Source: Myxococcales bacterium (GTDB lineage: Bacteria; Myxococcota_A; UBA9042). Taken from it: a stretch of 40,881 nucleotides of DNA. Position 1 is the stretch's first letter. The number at the start of each line of letters is the position of its first letter. Of the stretch, positions 7,284-15,513 are shown one piece after another. The stretch covers positions 1 to 40,881 of the forward strand of contig SHZD01000029.1 of the NCBI GenBank assembly GCA_009692465.1, given 5' to 3'. The translations under genes were made by a program, and so were the position numbers. Under the pieces are notes generated by a model. The model was given only the letters and a program-made list of their open reading frames with translations, ran no database searches and was not told where the DNA came from.

Positions 7284-9932
7284 CTAGGCCGGTTGCGTTT
7301 TCGACTTCTTTTTGCTGCCCTTAGACGCCATAGTGCCCGATCGATGCGGCGCCAGCACTAACCACGCGACCAGCAAAGCCAGCACGGCCAAAGGCCAGTC
7401 GCCCAGTTGAGCGTATAGGGTGCGCTGTTCGAGCAAGGGCACGTCGTGCAACAGGGTCTCAGCGTCGGTGAGTTGGGTCTGCGCAACACGGCGGCCGACT
7501 GCATCGATGAAAACGCTAATGCCCGTATTGGTCGATCGCACCAGCCAACGGCGATACTCGACGGTGCGCAGCAGCGCCAGATTGAGGTGATGTTCGGGCT
7601 CGGCGGTGCGGCCAAACCAAGCGTCATTTGTCAAGTTGATAAATAGATTGGGATTGTGCGCGGCCACTTTTTGGGCTTGGCGTGGCAGCAAGTCTTCATA
7701 ACAAATCAGGATACCCATGCGAGCGCGGCGATCGCCGGTAAAGGCGTACTCAATGGGCGAAGTCTTAGTGCCTGGGCGAAAGCGGCTGGTTTGGGGCGAC
7801 AACTCGTATAACCACGGAAATCTGTCGCCAAAGGGCATGTATTCACCAAAAGCCAGCAGAAATACTTTGTCGTTGACACCGCGAATTGCCCCAGTTTTAT
7901 CCAGCAATACCGCCGAGTTGTAGCAGTCTTCGCAGTGACCATCTTGCCCCGCCGACAGCGGCGCACCGTGCGACAACGCCCCAAACAGCAACGGCACCGA
8001 AAATCCGCGCCGCGGTGTCGAGCGATCCAATTCGGAAACACCCTGATCTGCCAGCACATCCTCGGGGAAAGTCGCAGCCAACGGCAACGGAGCGCGGGCA
8101 GGAAAGATGCGCTTGGCGGTCCGCGGCAAGGCCAGCGACGGGTGAGGCGTTAGGCTGGTGATTGCGGTAATCTCACCCAACGGAGCGCCACCAACGGCCA
8201 ACCATCCGCCAGCGTGCGTCCCGCGCCACAGACGACCACCGCGGCCAACCACCACGACTTGGCCATCGACATCACAGGCGCCGGCCAAAACATCGGCGCC
8301 GACTTTGGCAACAGATTGAAACGACAGGCTTCCGTAGGGCATCACCGCCAATTGGCCGTGTTGACCGCCAATCCAGCGATCACCGGTCGGGCAAATCCAC
8401 GCGCTGTACCAGATGCCTGTGCCGACGTTGTGCGCGCGCCACTTGAGGTCGTCCAACGTCAAGGCTACGCCATTGGAGCCCGCCGCTACCCAGCTAGTGC
8501 CAAGCGACTCTGCGGAAACAGCCCAAAGATCTTCGTTGGTTGGTGAGTCAATCGCCTGCATGGATGCATCGGACCATTGAACGATGGCGCCACGGCGCCC
8601 CACGGCAAACATACGCTCACTTTGGTCGACGGCGGCGGCGGTCAAGTCCAGACCTTCAGGAAGATGGCTTGATGTTTCATGTAGTTGTGGCGGTTCGCCA
8701 CCCACTTTGGTGGTGGAATCGCCAAGCCAAGCCAGCCGCCACGCGCGGCCATTGCGGCCGACAATCCAGCCATCGCGTAGGGCCCCGCTCCAATCCGGTG
8801 GCAAGGACACGGTGGCCACGGCGGTTTGGCCGTCGGGCAAAGCGAGGACCTGCGCCCCATGCGGCCCGACGCTGATCACCCGATTGCCGCTGTCCAGCGC
8901 TCGCCACAAGTCACCGCGCACCGCGGAAAGGCCTGTCAGCAGGCCAAGATCACGCGGCAAGCCGAGGCGATCGGGCGCCGCCACGCTGAGGTCGCCGCTG
9001 CCAATGCGGCCGATGGCCCCACCAGCACCAACCACCAAAAACGACTCCAAGGCGTGAGCGATCGGCATCGGACCCATCGGCATGTAGGCGCTCTCGGGCC
9101 ACAGCACCAATTCAGCGCCTTGCCGCTCCAGTTCTGCCGTCATACGCTGGTGCTTGAGCAAGTTGTGGCGGCGCGTCAGGGTGCGATTTTGCGAATCGAG
9201 GTGGCGAGCCTCTTTTTCCCAAATGCCAATATTGCCTTCGACTAGGCCAATTTTGACTTTGGGCGCCGCTGCCATCGCCGCATCGACGCTAACGATCCGT
9301 GCCGCTCCGAACAACCACGTCACCCCGACGGCTGCGCCAGTCACCACCAAAAACAGCAGCGGGGGCCGTTTTTGCTTGATTATCGCGACAACAAGCTGGG
9401 CAAGAGCGACGTTGACTGCGATCACCAAGGCCGACACCAGCGAGACCCCGCCGAGCTCGGCGATCTGAATCATCGGCAACTCGGGCGAAATCGCGTTGCC
9501 AAAAAACCACGGAAAAATCATGGGAACGACGGCTTCGCCACCCCATTGTCCGGCGAAAGCGCCTGCCGCGTCAGGAGCACCTCGACGCGCCAGCCACCGC
9601 CACAGCGCAGTACCGACAGCCAGCGTAAGACCCTGGGTGGTGGCCTGCAACAGCAGAATCGCCCAGCTGGCAATGGCCGGCAAGTGTCCAAATTCGCTGA
9701 GCATTTCTGTCATCCAGTGGAATCCACCGGCATTGGTAACGATGCCTGCCAGCATGCCGAGCCGAAAGCCCTGAGCTGGGGTGGCGTCGCGACTGGCTAC
9801 CAGCAGGGGCACCAGGCAAAACCACGCCAACCAGTGCAAGTTCCAGCCTGGAAAAGCTAGGAACGTCAGCACGCCGGTCGTGATAGCGGCCAGCCAGCCA
9901 ATCGCCCGCAGCTGCATGGTGCCGGTTGCCAT
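7284..9932 (-). CDS. lnt: apolipoprotein N-acyltransferase with a large insert in the nitrilase domain
   Basis: Lnt transfers a fatty acyl chain to the N-terminal Cys of diacylated apolipoproteins at the inner membrane, the last step of lipoprotein maturation. This fits a window so rich in lipoproteins. Residues 1-215 are membrane spans. The nitrilase-like domain starts near 225 (KIGLVEGNI) and has all three catalytic residues: Glu280 (LVLWPES), Lys689 (NDKVFLLAFGEYMPFG) and Cys744 (ILICYED). A final span (about 843-862) is followed by a Lys-rich tail. Length is 882 residues against about 500 for typical Lnt. In E. coli the Glu-Lys distance is 68 residues; here it is 409, while Lys-Cys (55) is normal. 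The extra ~340 residues (about 300-640) contain repeated 'VGRNGRAWRL', 'VGRRGAIVQW', 'AGSNGVALTL', 'GGQHGQLAVM' and 'VGRGGRLWRG' blades, resembling a YCF48/BNR-type beta-propeller. Confidence 0.93.
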   Translation of the reverse strand: MATGTMQLRAIGWLAAITTGVLTFLAFPGWNLHWLAWFCLVPLLVASRDATPAQGFRLGMLAGIVTNAGGFHWMTEMLSEFGHLPAIASWAILLLQATTQGLTLAVGTALWRWLARRGAPDAAGAFAGQWGGEAVVPMIFPWFFGNAISPELPMIQIAELGGVSLVSALVIAVNVALAQLVVAIIKQKRPPLLFLVVTGAAVGVTWLFGAARIVSVDAAMAAAPKVKIGLVEGNIGIWEKEARHLDSQNRTLTRRHNLLKHQRMTAELERQGAELVLWPESAYMPMGPMPIAHALESFLVVGAGGAIGRIGSGDLSVAAPDRLGLPRDLGLLTGLSAVRGDLWRALDSGNRVISVGPHGAQVLALPDGQTAVATVSLPPDWSGALRDGWIVGRNGRAWRLAWLGDSTTKVGGEPPQLHETSSHLPEGLDLTAAAVDQSERMFAVGRRGAIVQWSDASMQAIDSPTNEDLWAVSAESLGTSWVAAGSNGVALTLDDLKWRAHNVGTGIWYSAWICPTGDRWIGGQHGQLAVMPYGSLSFQSVAKVGADVLAGACDVDGQVVVVGRGGRLWRGTHAGGWLAVGGAPLGEITAITSLTPHPSLALPRTAKRIFPARAPLPLAATFPEDVLADQGVSELDRSTPRRGFSVPLLFGALSHGAPLSAGQDGHCEDCYNSAVLLDKTGAIRGVNDKVFLLAFGEYMPFGDRFPWLYELSPQTSRFRPGTKTSPIEYAFTGDRRARMGILICYEDLLPRQAQKVAAHNPNLFINLTNDAWFGRTAEPEHHLNLALLRTVEYRRWLVRSTNTGISVFIDAVGRRVAQTQLTDAETLLHDVPLLEQRTLYAQLGDWPLAVLALLVAWLVLAPHRSGTMASKGSKKKSKTQPA

Positions 9933-10093
9933 TGCTATTCGTTACCCTTCATTTCAACAGAGCCCGCGCCCGCAAGCGTCGATCAATCCACGACGCACGT
10001 TGAGCGCCGAGTCGGCCCGCCAAGACGCAAACTTGCCCCGCACTCAACAGGCAAACTCGCCCAACGAGCAGGTAACCCATTGCTTTGCGAGCC

Positions 10094-10693
10094 CTAATGG
10101 GTGGTAGCCGTTGCGTTGCTAGGTTGCGCCTGTTGGCGAGCACCCGATTGGCCGGCACCCGGGGCACCAGCAGGCACGGAATGGTCATGTTGACCGCCGC
10201 CCTGAGCTCCACCGCCGCCAAACATGTCGATTGTCGGTGTCGGTGGCAGGTCTTTGGGCACCCAACCTGGCCAACTCCCGGGCTTAGTGCGCGGTGTTGC
10301 CGTGACCACGAGAGGCCGGATCATCGACAATGCACGCTTTTGATCGGGGTATTTTTGCACCGCCGCCGCAATGCGTGCCAGCAACGGCGCAGCCCGGTTT
10401 TTGCTGGCGGTCGCCATCTGCCGCTGCGTCTCTTCAGGCTGGTCAGCCAACAACCGCTCGCCTTCGGTGCGCAAGGCCTTGAATTCGCCAGCATGTTGGG
10501 CCCGGTAGCCCATGGAGGCCTCTAAAAGGGCACGCTCGTCGCCGGCGTGGCGCTCAATCATTGCGGTGGCTGCCTCTAAGTGTATGAAACTCTTGTCGAC
10601 AAGCACATCGAGTGGCGGCTTGGTGCAAGCTGTCGTCCAGCCAATGGCTGCAGCGAGGAGCAGGGCCAACGGACTGGGCAAATTTCCACCCAT
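10094..10693 (-). CDS. small hypothetical lipoprotein, helical with Gly/His/Gln-rich tail
   Basis: A 199-residue protein. The ATG at 10693 was chosen because GGAG lies 6 nt upstream and a hydrophobic signal segment (LALLLAAAIGW) follows at once, ending T-T-A-C (Cys23), a slightly atypical lipobox. The middle (about 35-130) is charged and predicted helical. The tail has GGGGAQGGGQ and ends in low-complexity Gln/Ser/Ala/Thr. No family was recognised. It lies 161 nt upstream of lnt on the same strand and may share its transcript. An open frame extends upstream of this start but has no signal peptide or ribosome binding site. Confidence 0.6.
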   Translation of the reverse strand: MGGNLPSPLALLLAAAIGWTTACTKPPLDVLVDKSFIHLEAATAMIERHAGDERALLEASMGYRAQHAGEFKALRTEGERLLADQPEETQRQMATASKNRAAPLLARIAAAVQKYPDQKRALSMIRPLVVTATPRTKPGSWPGWVPKDLPPTPTIDMFGGGGAQGGGQHDHSVPAGAPGAGQSGARQQAQPSNATATTH

Positions 10694-10974
10694 GCCCGAC
10701 TCCGACCCCAAACTGGCCGCAAGCCAGCGCCCGCGCGACCACCACGAGTCAGTGCGCGGCGACGGCCAGATTGGCGCAAGCGCGCAGGTCGTGGCAAACC
10801 CAAACTCGGGGCGCGCGCACAACATAGTCGATCTCAAACCGCCGCTCATTGCCTGCCTGATTGGCCGCAAACTAGCGACTTTGCAAGCCGATTCGCCTCT
10901 GCGTTCCTTGCGCCGACCCATCGAAGTGGACCTATAGCGATGGCCGGGCAATTGGACTTGATGTTCAAACTGGG

Positions 10975-11058
10975 TGCGAAAGGAGGGACTTGAACCCTCA
11001 TGGGCTTGCGCCCGCTAGAACCTGAATCTAGTGCGTCTACCAATTTCGCCACTTTCGC
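10975..11058 (-). tRNA. tRNA-Leu(CAG)
   Basis: On the minus strand the acceptor arm GCGAAAG pairs with CTTTCGC. The anticodon arm is CTAGA-TTCAGGT-TCTAG with anticodon CAG. A long variable arm (GCGGGCGCAAGCCCAT region) and a TTCAAGT T-loop are present, and the discriminator is A. Length is 84 nt, typical of class II tRNA-Leu. The three bases after the discriminator are CCC, so CCA is not encoded. Confidence 0.95.
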
Positions 11059-11257
11059 ATTCCGCCGTGATCCAGTAGGCAGGCCCAAGAGCCAGACCCG
11101 CCCCGATTGGCGACGCACGTGGCTCGCGCGGAGCCAAATGCGGAGCGGCAGTCTGCGGTGGCTCGATGCAAATGTCAAGGTCGTTTCCGGATGAGAATTG
11201 GCTGCAAACCAACGGCAAGACCTCTGGAATCACTGTTAATTTGGTCTGGGTGGACCG

Positions 11258-12652
11258 CTAGCGGCGGCGTCTAGGCGGTGGCCGATCTTTCTTGGCACCC
11301 GTCGAGCGCTGGGCTCGCATCGTCGCCCCAAACGAGGGACCGAGGTCGGCCAGCATCTGCTCAGACGTCGCTACTTGGCTGGCAATTTTGGTGCCGAGAT
11401 AGCGCTCAATTGCAGGCAAGTTTTCGACTAGCGACTCGTCAGCCAACGACACGGCACGGCCCAGTTGCCCGGCGCGACCGGTGCGGCCAATGCGATGCAC
11501 GTAGTCCTCTGGATCGCCTGGCAGGTCAAAATTGACCACCAGTTCCACATCGTCCACGTGCAAGCCGCGAGCCGCCACATCCGTCGCCACCAGCACTTCG
11601 ACGCTGCCTTTGCGGAAATCATCCACAATTTTCATTCGTTTCTTCTGAGCAACGTCGCCTGACATCAGCTGTGCTTCCCAGCCGTTGTGATACAGCTTGA
11701 AGTCCAACCACTCGCCGGCCTTCTTGGTATTGACGAAAACCAGGCAGCGCTTGGGGGCGGCGTCCTCCAACAACCACAACAAGAACGGGAGCTTATCGCG
11801 CTCGCGCACGTGCCACAACTCCTGCTCGACAGACTCGGCGGCAACGTGATCTGGGTCGACTCGAATCTCGACCACGTCACGCGTGTGGCGCTTGGCCAGA
11901 TGCATGACCTCATAGCCTAACGTCGCAGAAAACAACAGTGTTTGGCGGTCCTGACTGCAATGCCCCAAAATGAAGCGCACGTCGTCCACAAAGCCCATGT
12001 CAAACATGCGGTCGGCTTCATCAAGCACTGCCACTTGCACATGCCGCAAGTCGACCATCTTGCGCCGCATGTAGTCCATCATCCGACCGGGGGTGCCAAC
12101 CAGAAGATCGACTTTGCCTTCAAGCTGTTTGGCCTGCCGCTCCCAATCTACCCCGCCAAATACCGCCACCGTCTGAAAGTGACAGAATTTGCCGACATCC
12201 GCCGCGTCAGAGGCAATCTGCAAGGCAAGCTCACGGGTCGGCGCCACTATCACAGCCCGCGGGGCCGTAGGATGGCTGCGCTCGGTCTCGAGCAACTCCT
12301 TGAAAATCGTAACTAGGAAGGCAGCAGTTTTGCCGGTTCCCGTTTGCGCCTGACCAGCAATATCTTGCCCTTGCAGTGAATGCGGCAGGGTCTTGGCCTG
12401 AATCGGCGTGCAATAGGTAAAGCCGAGGGCATCCAAGCCGCGCAACACCGGGGCTGGAATCGCAAAGTCGGCAAAGCACGACTCGCTCAAGCTGATCGTG
12501 CGCGCCTTGCGAACGGGCGGTGACGGCGGAGCCTCGGCTTCGACTGTGGTTTCGACTGTGGTTTCGGCTGTGGTTTGCACTGTGGTTTCGGCTGTGGTTT
12601 GCACTGTGGTTTCCACTGTGGTCTCGTCAATAGCAGCTAGATCATCGGTCAT
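11258..12652 (-). CDS. rhlB: DEAD-box ATP-dependent RNA helicase, RhlB-like
   Basis: A 464-residue helicase that unwinds RNA; in gammaproteobacteria RhlB works in the RNase E degradosome. All core motifs are present: F-ADF...GF-Y-CTPIQ (Q motif, about 60-86), AQTGTGKT (102-109), PTREL (138-142), TPGR (187-190), DEAD (211-214), SAT (242-244), VATDVAARGL (355-364) and HRIGRTGR (386-393). 'VDLLVGTPGRMMDY' and 'SGDVAQKKRMKIVDDF' are closest to RhlB. The ATG at 12652 follows AGGAA at a proper distance; a longer frame upstream has no ribosome binding site. Residues 10-38 are a Thr/Val/Glu tandem repeat (TTVETTVQTTAETTV) unlike helicase N-termini. The C-terminus is Arg-rich (PPPRRRR), suggesting an RNA-binding tail. 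Confidence 0.9.
   Translation of the reverse strand: MTDDLAAIDETTVETTVQTTAETTVQTTAETTVETTVEAEAPPSPPVRKARTISLSESCFADFAIPAPVLRGLDALGFTYCTPIQAKTLPHSLQGQDIAGQAQTGTGKTAAFLVTIFKELLETERSHPTAPRAVIVAPTRELALQIASDAADVGKFCHFQTVAVFGGVDWERQAKQLEGKVDLLVGTPGRMMDYMRRKMVDLRHVQVAVLDEADRMFDMGFVDDVRFILGHCSQDRQTLLFSATLGYEVMHLAKRHTRDVVEIRVDPDHVAAESVEQELWHVRERDKLPFLLWLLEDAAPKRCLVFVNTKKAGEWLDFKLYHNGWEAQLMSGDVAQKKRMKIVDDFRKGSVEVLVATDVAARGLHVDDVELVVNFDLPGDPEDYVHRIGRTGRAGQLGRAVSLADESLVENLPAIERYLGTKIASQVATSEQMLADLGPSFGATMRAQRSTGAKKDRPPPRRRR
12532..12627 (-). repeat. in-frame tandem repeat in the rhlB N-terminus
   Basis: Repeats of GTGGTTT-C-ACT and related 12- and 18-bp units lie just inside the 5' end of the helicase gene. 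They encode a run of ETTVETTVQTTAETTV type. All units are multiples of three, so copy-number changes would keep the frame. Confidence 0.8.
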
Positions 12653-12782
12653 TTCGTTCCTAGGGCCCGGAGCATGCGGGCCCGGGATGATGATGGCGAA
12701 GTAGGGGGAGTCGAGTTGGCGGGACGGTGATGCGACACAGTGCACCGTGATGCGGAACTGCGGACCGTGCAGCACGACGGAG

Positions 12783-12856
12783 CGTCCCCGACAGGAATCG
12801 AACCTGTGGCCTTTCGCTTAGGAGGCGAACGCTCTATCCTTCTGAGCTACGGGGAC
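12783..12856 (-). tRNA. tRNA-Arg(CCT)
   Basis: On the minus strand the acceptor arm GTCCCCG pairs with CGGGGAC, the anticodon stem TTCGC pairs with GCGAA around loop CTCCTAA (anticodon CCT), and the T arm is ACAGG-TTCGATT-CCTGT. Discriminator is G and the length is 74 nt. CCA is not encoded; the downstream bases are CTC. Confidence 0.95.
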
Positions 12857-12946
12857 AGGTGCAGGGGCACCGGAAAGGTGCAGAGTTACGGGGAACTTGT
12901 GCAGATTTCGCTCGCGGAATTTCCGCTGTCCGAAATCGCGCCACAG

Positions 12947-13020
12947 GGTACAATTGTCATGCGTTTGGCAACGGTAACGTGCGATTGTCAACGGCAACGT
13001 ACAATTGTCAACGGCAAGGT
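12947..13020 (+). repeat. short 20-bp direct repeats downstream of tRNA-Arg and copy B
   Basis: Two consecutive 20-bp units occur at 12971-12990 and 12991-13010 (the latter ACGGCAACGTACAATTGTCA), with partial units on each side (GGTACAATTGTCA at 12947 and ACGGCAAGGT at 13011). They contain the palindrome CAATTG. No gene is visible. They may be binding sites or simple slippage products. Confidence 0.6.
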
Positions 13021-13036
13021 AGGGTGAACAAAAAAC

Positions 13037-13249
13037 AACTCGATCGACCTTCAAGCAGAGCGGAGCGGCGAGTCGCCCATAAGAGGCGCGAGCTTGCGAG
13101 CCGTGTAAAGACGCGAGCTTGCGAGCCGTGTAAAGACGCGAGCTTGCGAGCCGTGTAAAGACGCGAGCTTGCGGCCCGTCTAAAGACGCGAGCTTGCGAC
13201 CCAACCACCAAGCAAACCGGCAAAGTAAATGAATGACTTATTCATTTAC
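13037..13249 (-). repeat. hairpin-plus-body dispersed repeat, family 2, copy B (with internal amplification)
   Basis: Read on the minus strand it opens with the hairpin GTAAATGAAT / ATTCATTTAC (loop AAGTC, 13225-13249) and continues with GGTTTGCTTGG, GGGTCGCAAGCTCGCGTC, GCGACTCGCCGCTCC and GATCGAGTTG (ending at 13037). The hairpin stem is the same as in copy A, with one loop base changed. The GCAAGCTCGCG module is amplified to five copies of a 25-bp unit. Confidence 0.75.
13085..13204. repeat. 25-bp tandem array inside family 2 copy B
   Basis: The core CGCGAGCTTGCG recurs at 13087, 13112, 13137, 13162 and 13187, an exact 25-bp period; intervening bases are nearly identical (GTGTAAAGA). The units are adjacent without unique spacers, so this is a simple tandem array and not CRISPR. 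Confidence 0.85.
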
Positions 13250-13567
13250 GAGGCCGTATGGAAATTTTTCCGGCACGAACGGCTGGCGGCGACGCGGTGA
13301 GGACCACAATTGGGGCCAGCGCGAGCAGCTCGCAGTTCGGGCACAACGGTTGACGGGCAGCGCTGGCAGGGTGGCCGGTGGGCAGCGCGTGCGGGCGCAA
13401 AGTAGCAGCAGCAAACGGGATACTCAAGCCTTACCAACAAATACTGGCAAACATGTTGATTTCGTTGGCAGCCGCTAAGCCGCTGCACTTCGTCGTTGGA
13501 AAAGACGCTGCGGGACGACGGGGTCGTTGGCGATTTTGGCGCCGCCCAAATTCCCCACACGAAAACT
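13250..13567. other. intergenic stretch without recognisable gene
   Basis: About 320 bp between repeat copy B and MITE-like copy 2. Short open frames exist on both strands, but none has a ribosome binding site, recognisable motif or a codon pattern like the neighbouring genes. No tRNA or strong hairpin was seen. Confidence 0.4.
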
Positions 13568-13780
13568 CCGCGGCCCCCGATTTCGGATGCCAGTGCTTTG
13601 TCGCTCGCTGTCGCTCGACAAGGAGAAGTGAAGCCCAATGGGCGCGGATCAAGAAATCAGTCCTGCGAACTGATTTCCCGCGCCACGGAAACGGCCTTCA
13701 CGGCCGTTGAGCACCAGTTAAGCATGGAGCTGGGGACTGGAGCGCCGACGCACAGTTGCGCCGAAAGCGGGGAATCGCGG
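13568..13780 (+). repeat. MITE-like dispersed repeat, family 1, copy 2 (deleted form)
   Basis: It has the left end CCGCGGCCCCCGATTTCGG (13568-13586) and right end CCGAAAGCGGGGAATCGCGG (13761-13780). Compared with copy 1 it has two instead of three 10-bp TGTCGCTCGC units, and lacks the third hairpin (GGCTTGCA/TGCAAGCC) by a clean internal deletion. The AACGGCC/GGCCGTT hairpin is kept with one loop change (TTCAC for TTCGC). It lies 125 bp upstream of tRNA-Cys. Confidence 0.85.
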
Positions 13781-13905
13781 GCCGCACCGAGCCTTGACTG
13801 CCAGCGCTGGTGGCGTACACTTCCGCCGCCCGCAGGCTCCTTGGACGGTCCGGCGGGGTCGCCACAGTCGTGGCGGCGGTCACAGCACAGCGCATGGCAA
13901 GATTG

Positions 13906-13976
13906 GGCGGCATAGCAAAGCGGTAATGCAAGGGACTGCAACTCCCTGACCCCCGGTTCAAATCCGGGTGCCGCCT
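13906..13976 (+). tRNA. tRNA-Cys(GCA)
   Basis: The acceptor arm GGCGGCA pairs with TGCCGCC. The anticodon stem AGGGA/TCCCT surrounds loop CTGCAAC (anticodon GCA). The T arm is CCCGG-TTCAAAT-CCGGG, and the discriminator is T as usual for tRNA-Cys. Length is 71 nt. CCA is not encoded; the following bases are CCC. Confidence 0.95.
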
Positions 13977-14742
13977 CCCTGCCCTGCGCACGTGGCTCCT
14001 GACCCTAGATTCAGCGGCCCTTGGCCATTTGGTTACCGCCAACTGGTCACCGCCGTTTGGCTAATTGGCCCGTATTTTCTGGGTTAATTAGGTTGTGATG
14101 CCGCCGCTTCCGCCTCAAGTGGATTTGTGGCGGGTGATGGCGCCCAATGGGCGATTTCATTCGGAATTTCACCGATATCGCGCACCAAAGAATCAGTCCA
14201 ATGCCGTGTCTCGCGGCCGACGATCACCTTTTGGATTGTTGGTCGCAGCTTGGCGCAAGTGGCAAATCGCAAATCGGTTTGACCGCACTGCGCCTCAGCT
14301 TGCCGGCTCTCTGCTGGAGTTCAACGACTCTGGGGAGCGGCGAGACAACTGGCAACCGCGCAAACGCAGCGATCCGGACACGGACAACTGCGGCGGAGCA
14401 CTCCGGAAATTCCAGAATGCCCCGCGCACCGGTAGATCTATCCGGACCTCGGGGTCAATCTGCGCTGAATTGGGCTAAGTCAATACTGATGCGGGCAAAA
14501 ACTGAGCTCACGTCGGTAGGATTGCGCTGGATTTTGGCGTTCGATCTGAATACTAAACACTGCTAATGGCACTTGTGCAGGTGAAAACCTTGAAGTCCCG
14601 TGGTCACGCCAAACACGATCGCAACAAGCGACATCAGACCGACGCAGTTGATCTGCGCCGATCGGTTGGTGATCTGACTGGACCAGTGAGCGATCGCAAG
14701 GACAACGGCGGGCAGGTCGGCAGCTTCCGCCTCGCCGCGGAC
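13977..14742 (+). other. long leader region of the rimP-nusA operon, no gene recognised
   Basis: About 770 bp between tRNA-Cys and the likely rimP start. The frame of rimP is open back to 14566, but that upstream part has no similarity to RimP that I recognise. Short AT-rich segments near 14075-14095 (TAATTAGGTTGTG) and 14470-14570 are plausible promoter areas, but no convincing -35/-10 pair was identified. Confidence 0.35.
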
Positions 14743-15393
14743 ATGCGCGCCACGCTGACTGAAGTGGCAACCGAGATCGTCGCCCAAGCCAAGCTTGATC
14801 TGGTGGTCTGTGAAATCAAGCCTGTGGGGCGCGATTGGCGACTGGTGTTGCACGTTGAGCGGTGGCCGGGTTTTGGCGGCGTCACTCTGGGCGAATGTGC
14901 ACTTATTGCCAAGGCTTTACAGGCACGTCTGGACGGCCCACCCGTCGTGGTGGACAATTTCGAGTTGGAAGTTTCGAGCCCGGGCATGGAGCGTCCCCTC
15001 CGGCATTATTCCGATTTTACTCGCTTTATTGGCGCAGACGCCCGAGTTTCATTTCAAACTGAAGCGGGCGAATTGCAAGTTGTCGTCGGCTTGATTCAGG
15101 CCGTGATCGGGGAAAGCAGCGCGATCGGGCCACAATTGCCGGCCATCGTGATGCTACTGCCTAATCCCAAAGGCAAGCGCGCACCGGCGGTGCCGCTGAC
15201 GATTGCATTGGCTGCGGTGACGACTGCGCAGTTGGCCCCAACGTTGGCGCAATGGATCGCCATCGGCGGTCGTTTGGCCGCGGAAACTCCTGACATTAAA
15301 CTGGATACAACTGGCGGCGAAAGTGCCAACGCAGATTCCCTAAACAGCAGCATCGACGCCGACACCGAAGCGGCCGTGCCCGCGATTGACTAA
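14743..15393 (+). CDS. rimP: ribosome maturation factor RimP
   Basis: RimP is needed for assembly of the 30S subunit and normally heads the nusA-infB operon, as here. The family pattern is clear: 'LDLVVCEIKPVGRDWRLVLH', 'GGVTLGECALIAKALQARLD', 'FELEVSSPGMERPLRHYSDF'. The ATG at 14743 places about 17 residues before the LDLVV strand, as in the family; the GTG at 14686 or ATG at 14566 are alternatives, and none has a strong ribosome binding site. From 14743 the protein is 216 residues. The C-terminus carries an unusual extension (about 130-216) rich in Ala, Thr, Asp and Ser. The stop codon lies inside a 14-bp tandem array. Confidence 0.88.
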   Translation: MRATLTEVATEIVAQAKLDLVVCEIKPVGRDWRLVLHVERWPGFGGVTLGECALIAKALQARLDGPPVVVDNFELEVSSPGMERPLRHYSDFTRFIGADARVSFQTEAGELQVVVGLIQAVIGESSAIGPQLPAIVMLLPNPKGKRAPAVPLTIALAAVTTAQLAPTLAQWIAIGGRLAAETPDIKLDTTGGESANADSLNSSIDADTEAAVPAID

Positions 15394-15464
15394 CCTCGAT
15401 TGACTAACCTCGATTGACTAACCTCGATTGACTAACCTCGATTGACTAACCTCGATTGACTAAA
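15383..15464 (+). repeat. 14-bp tandem array across the rimP stop codon and the rimP-nusA spacer
   Basis: The unit CGATTGACTAACCT starts at 15383, 15397, 15411, 15425, 15439 and 15453, six near-perfect copies. The first contains the last rimP codons and its TAA. Because 14 is not a multiple of three, the array places stop codons in all three frames between rimP and nusA. Confidence 0.95.
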
Positions 15465-15513
15465 ACTGACTACATCAGCGCTGAACGGCACAGCCCGGCA
15501 GCAGGAGACCACT

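Noticed and set aside
13085..13204. Possible CRISPR array
   Set aside because: The 25-bp units are contiguous and nearly identical, without unique spacers, and there are no cas genes.
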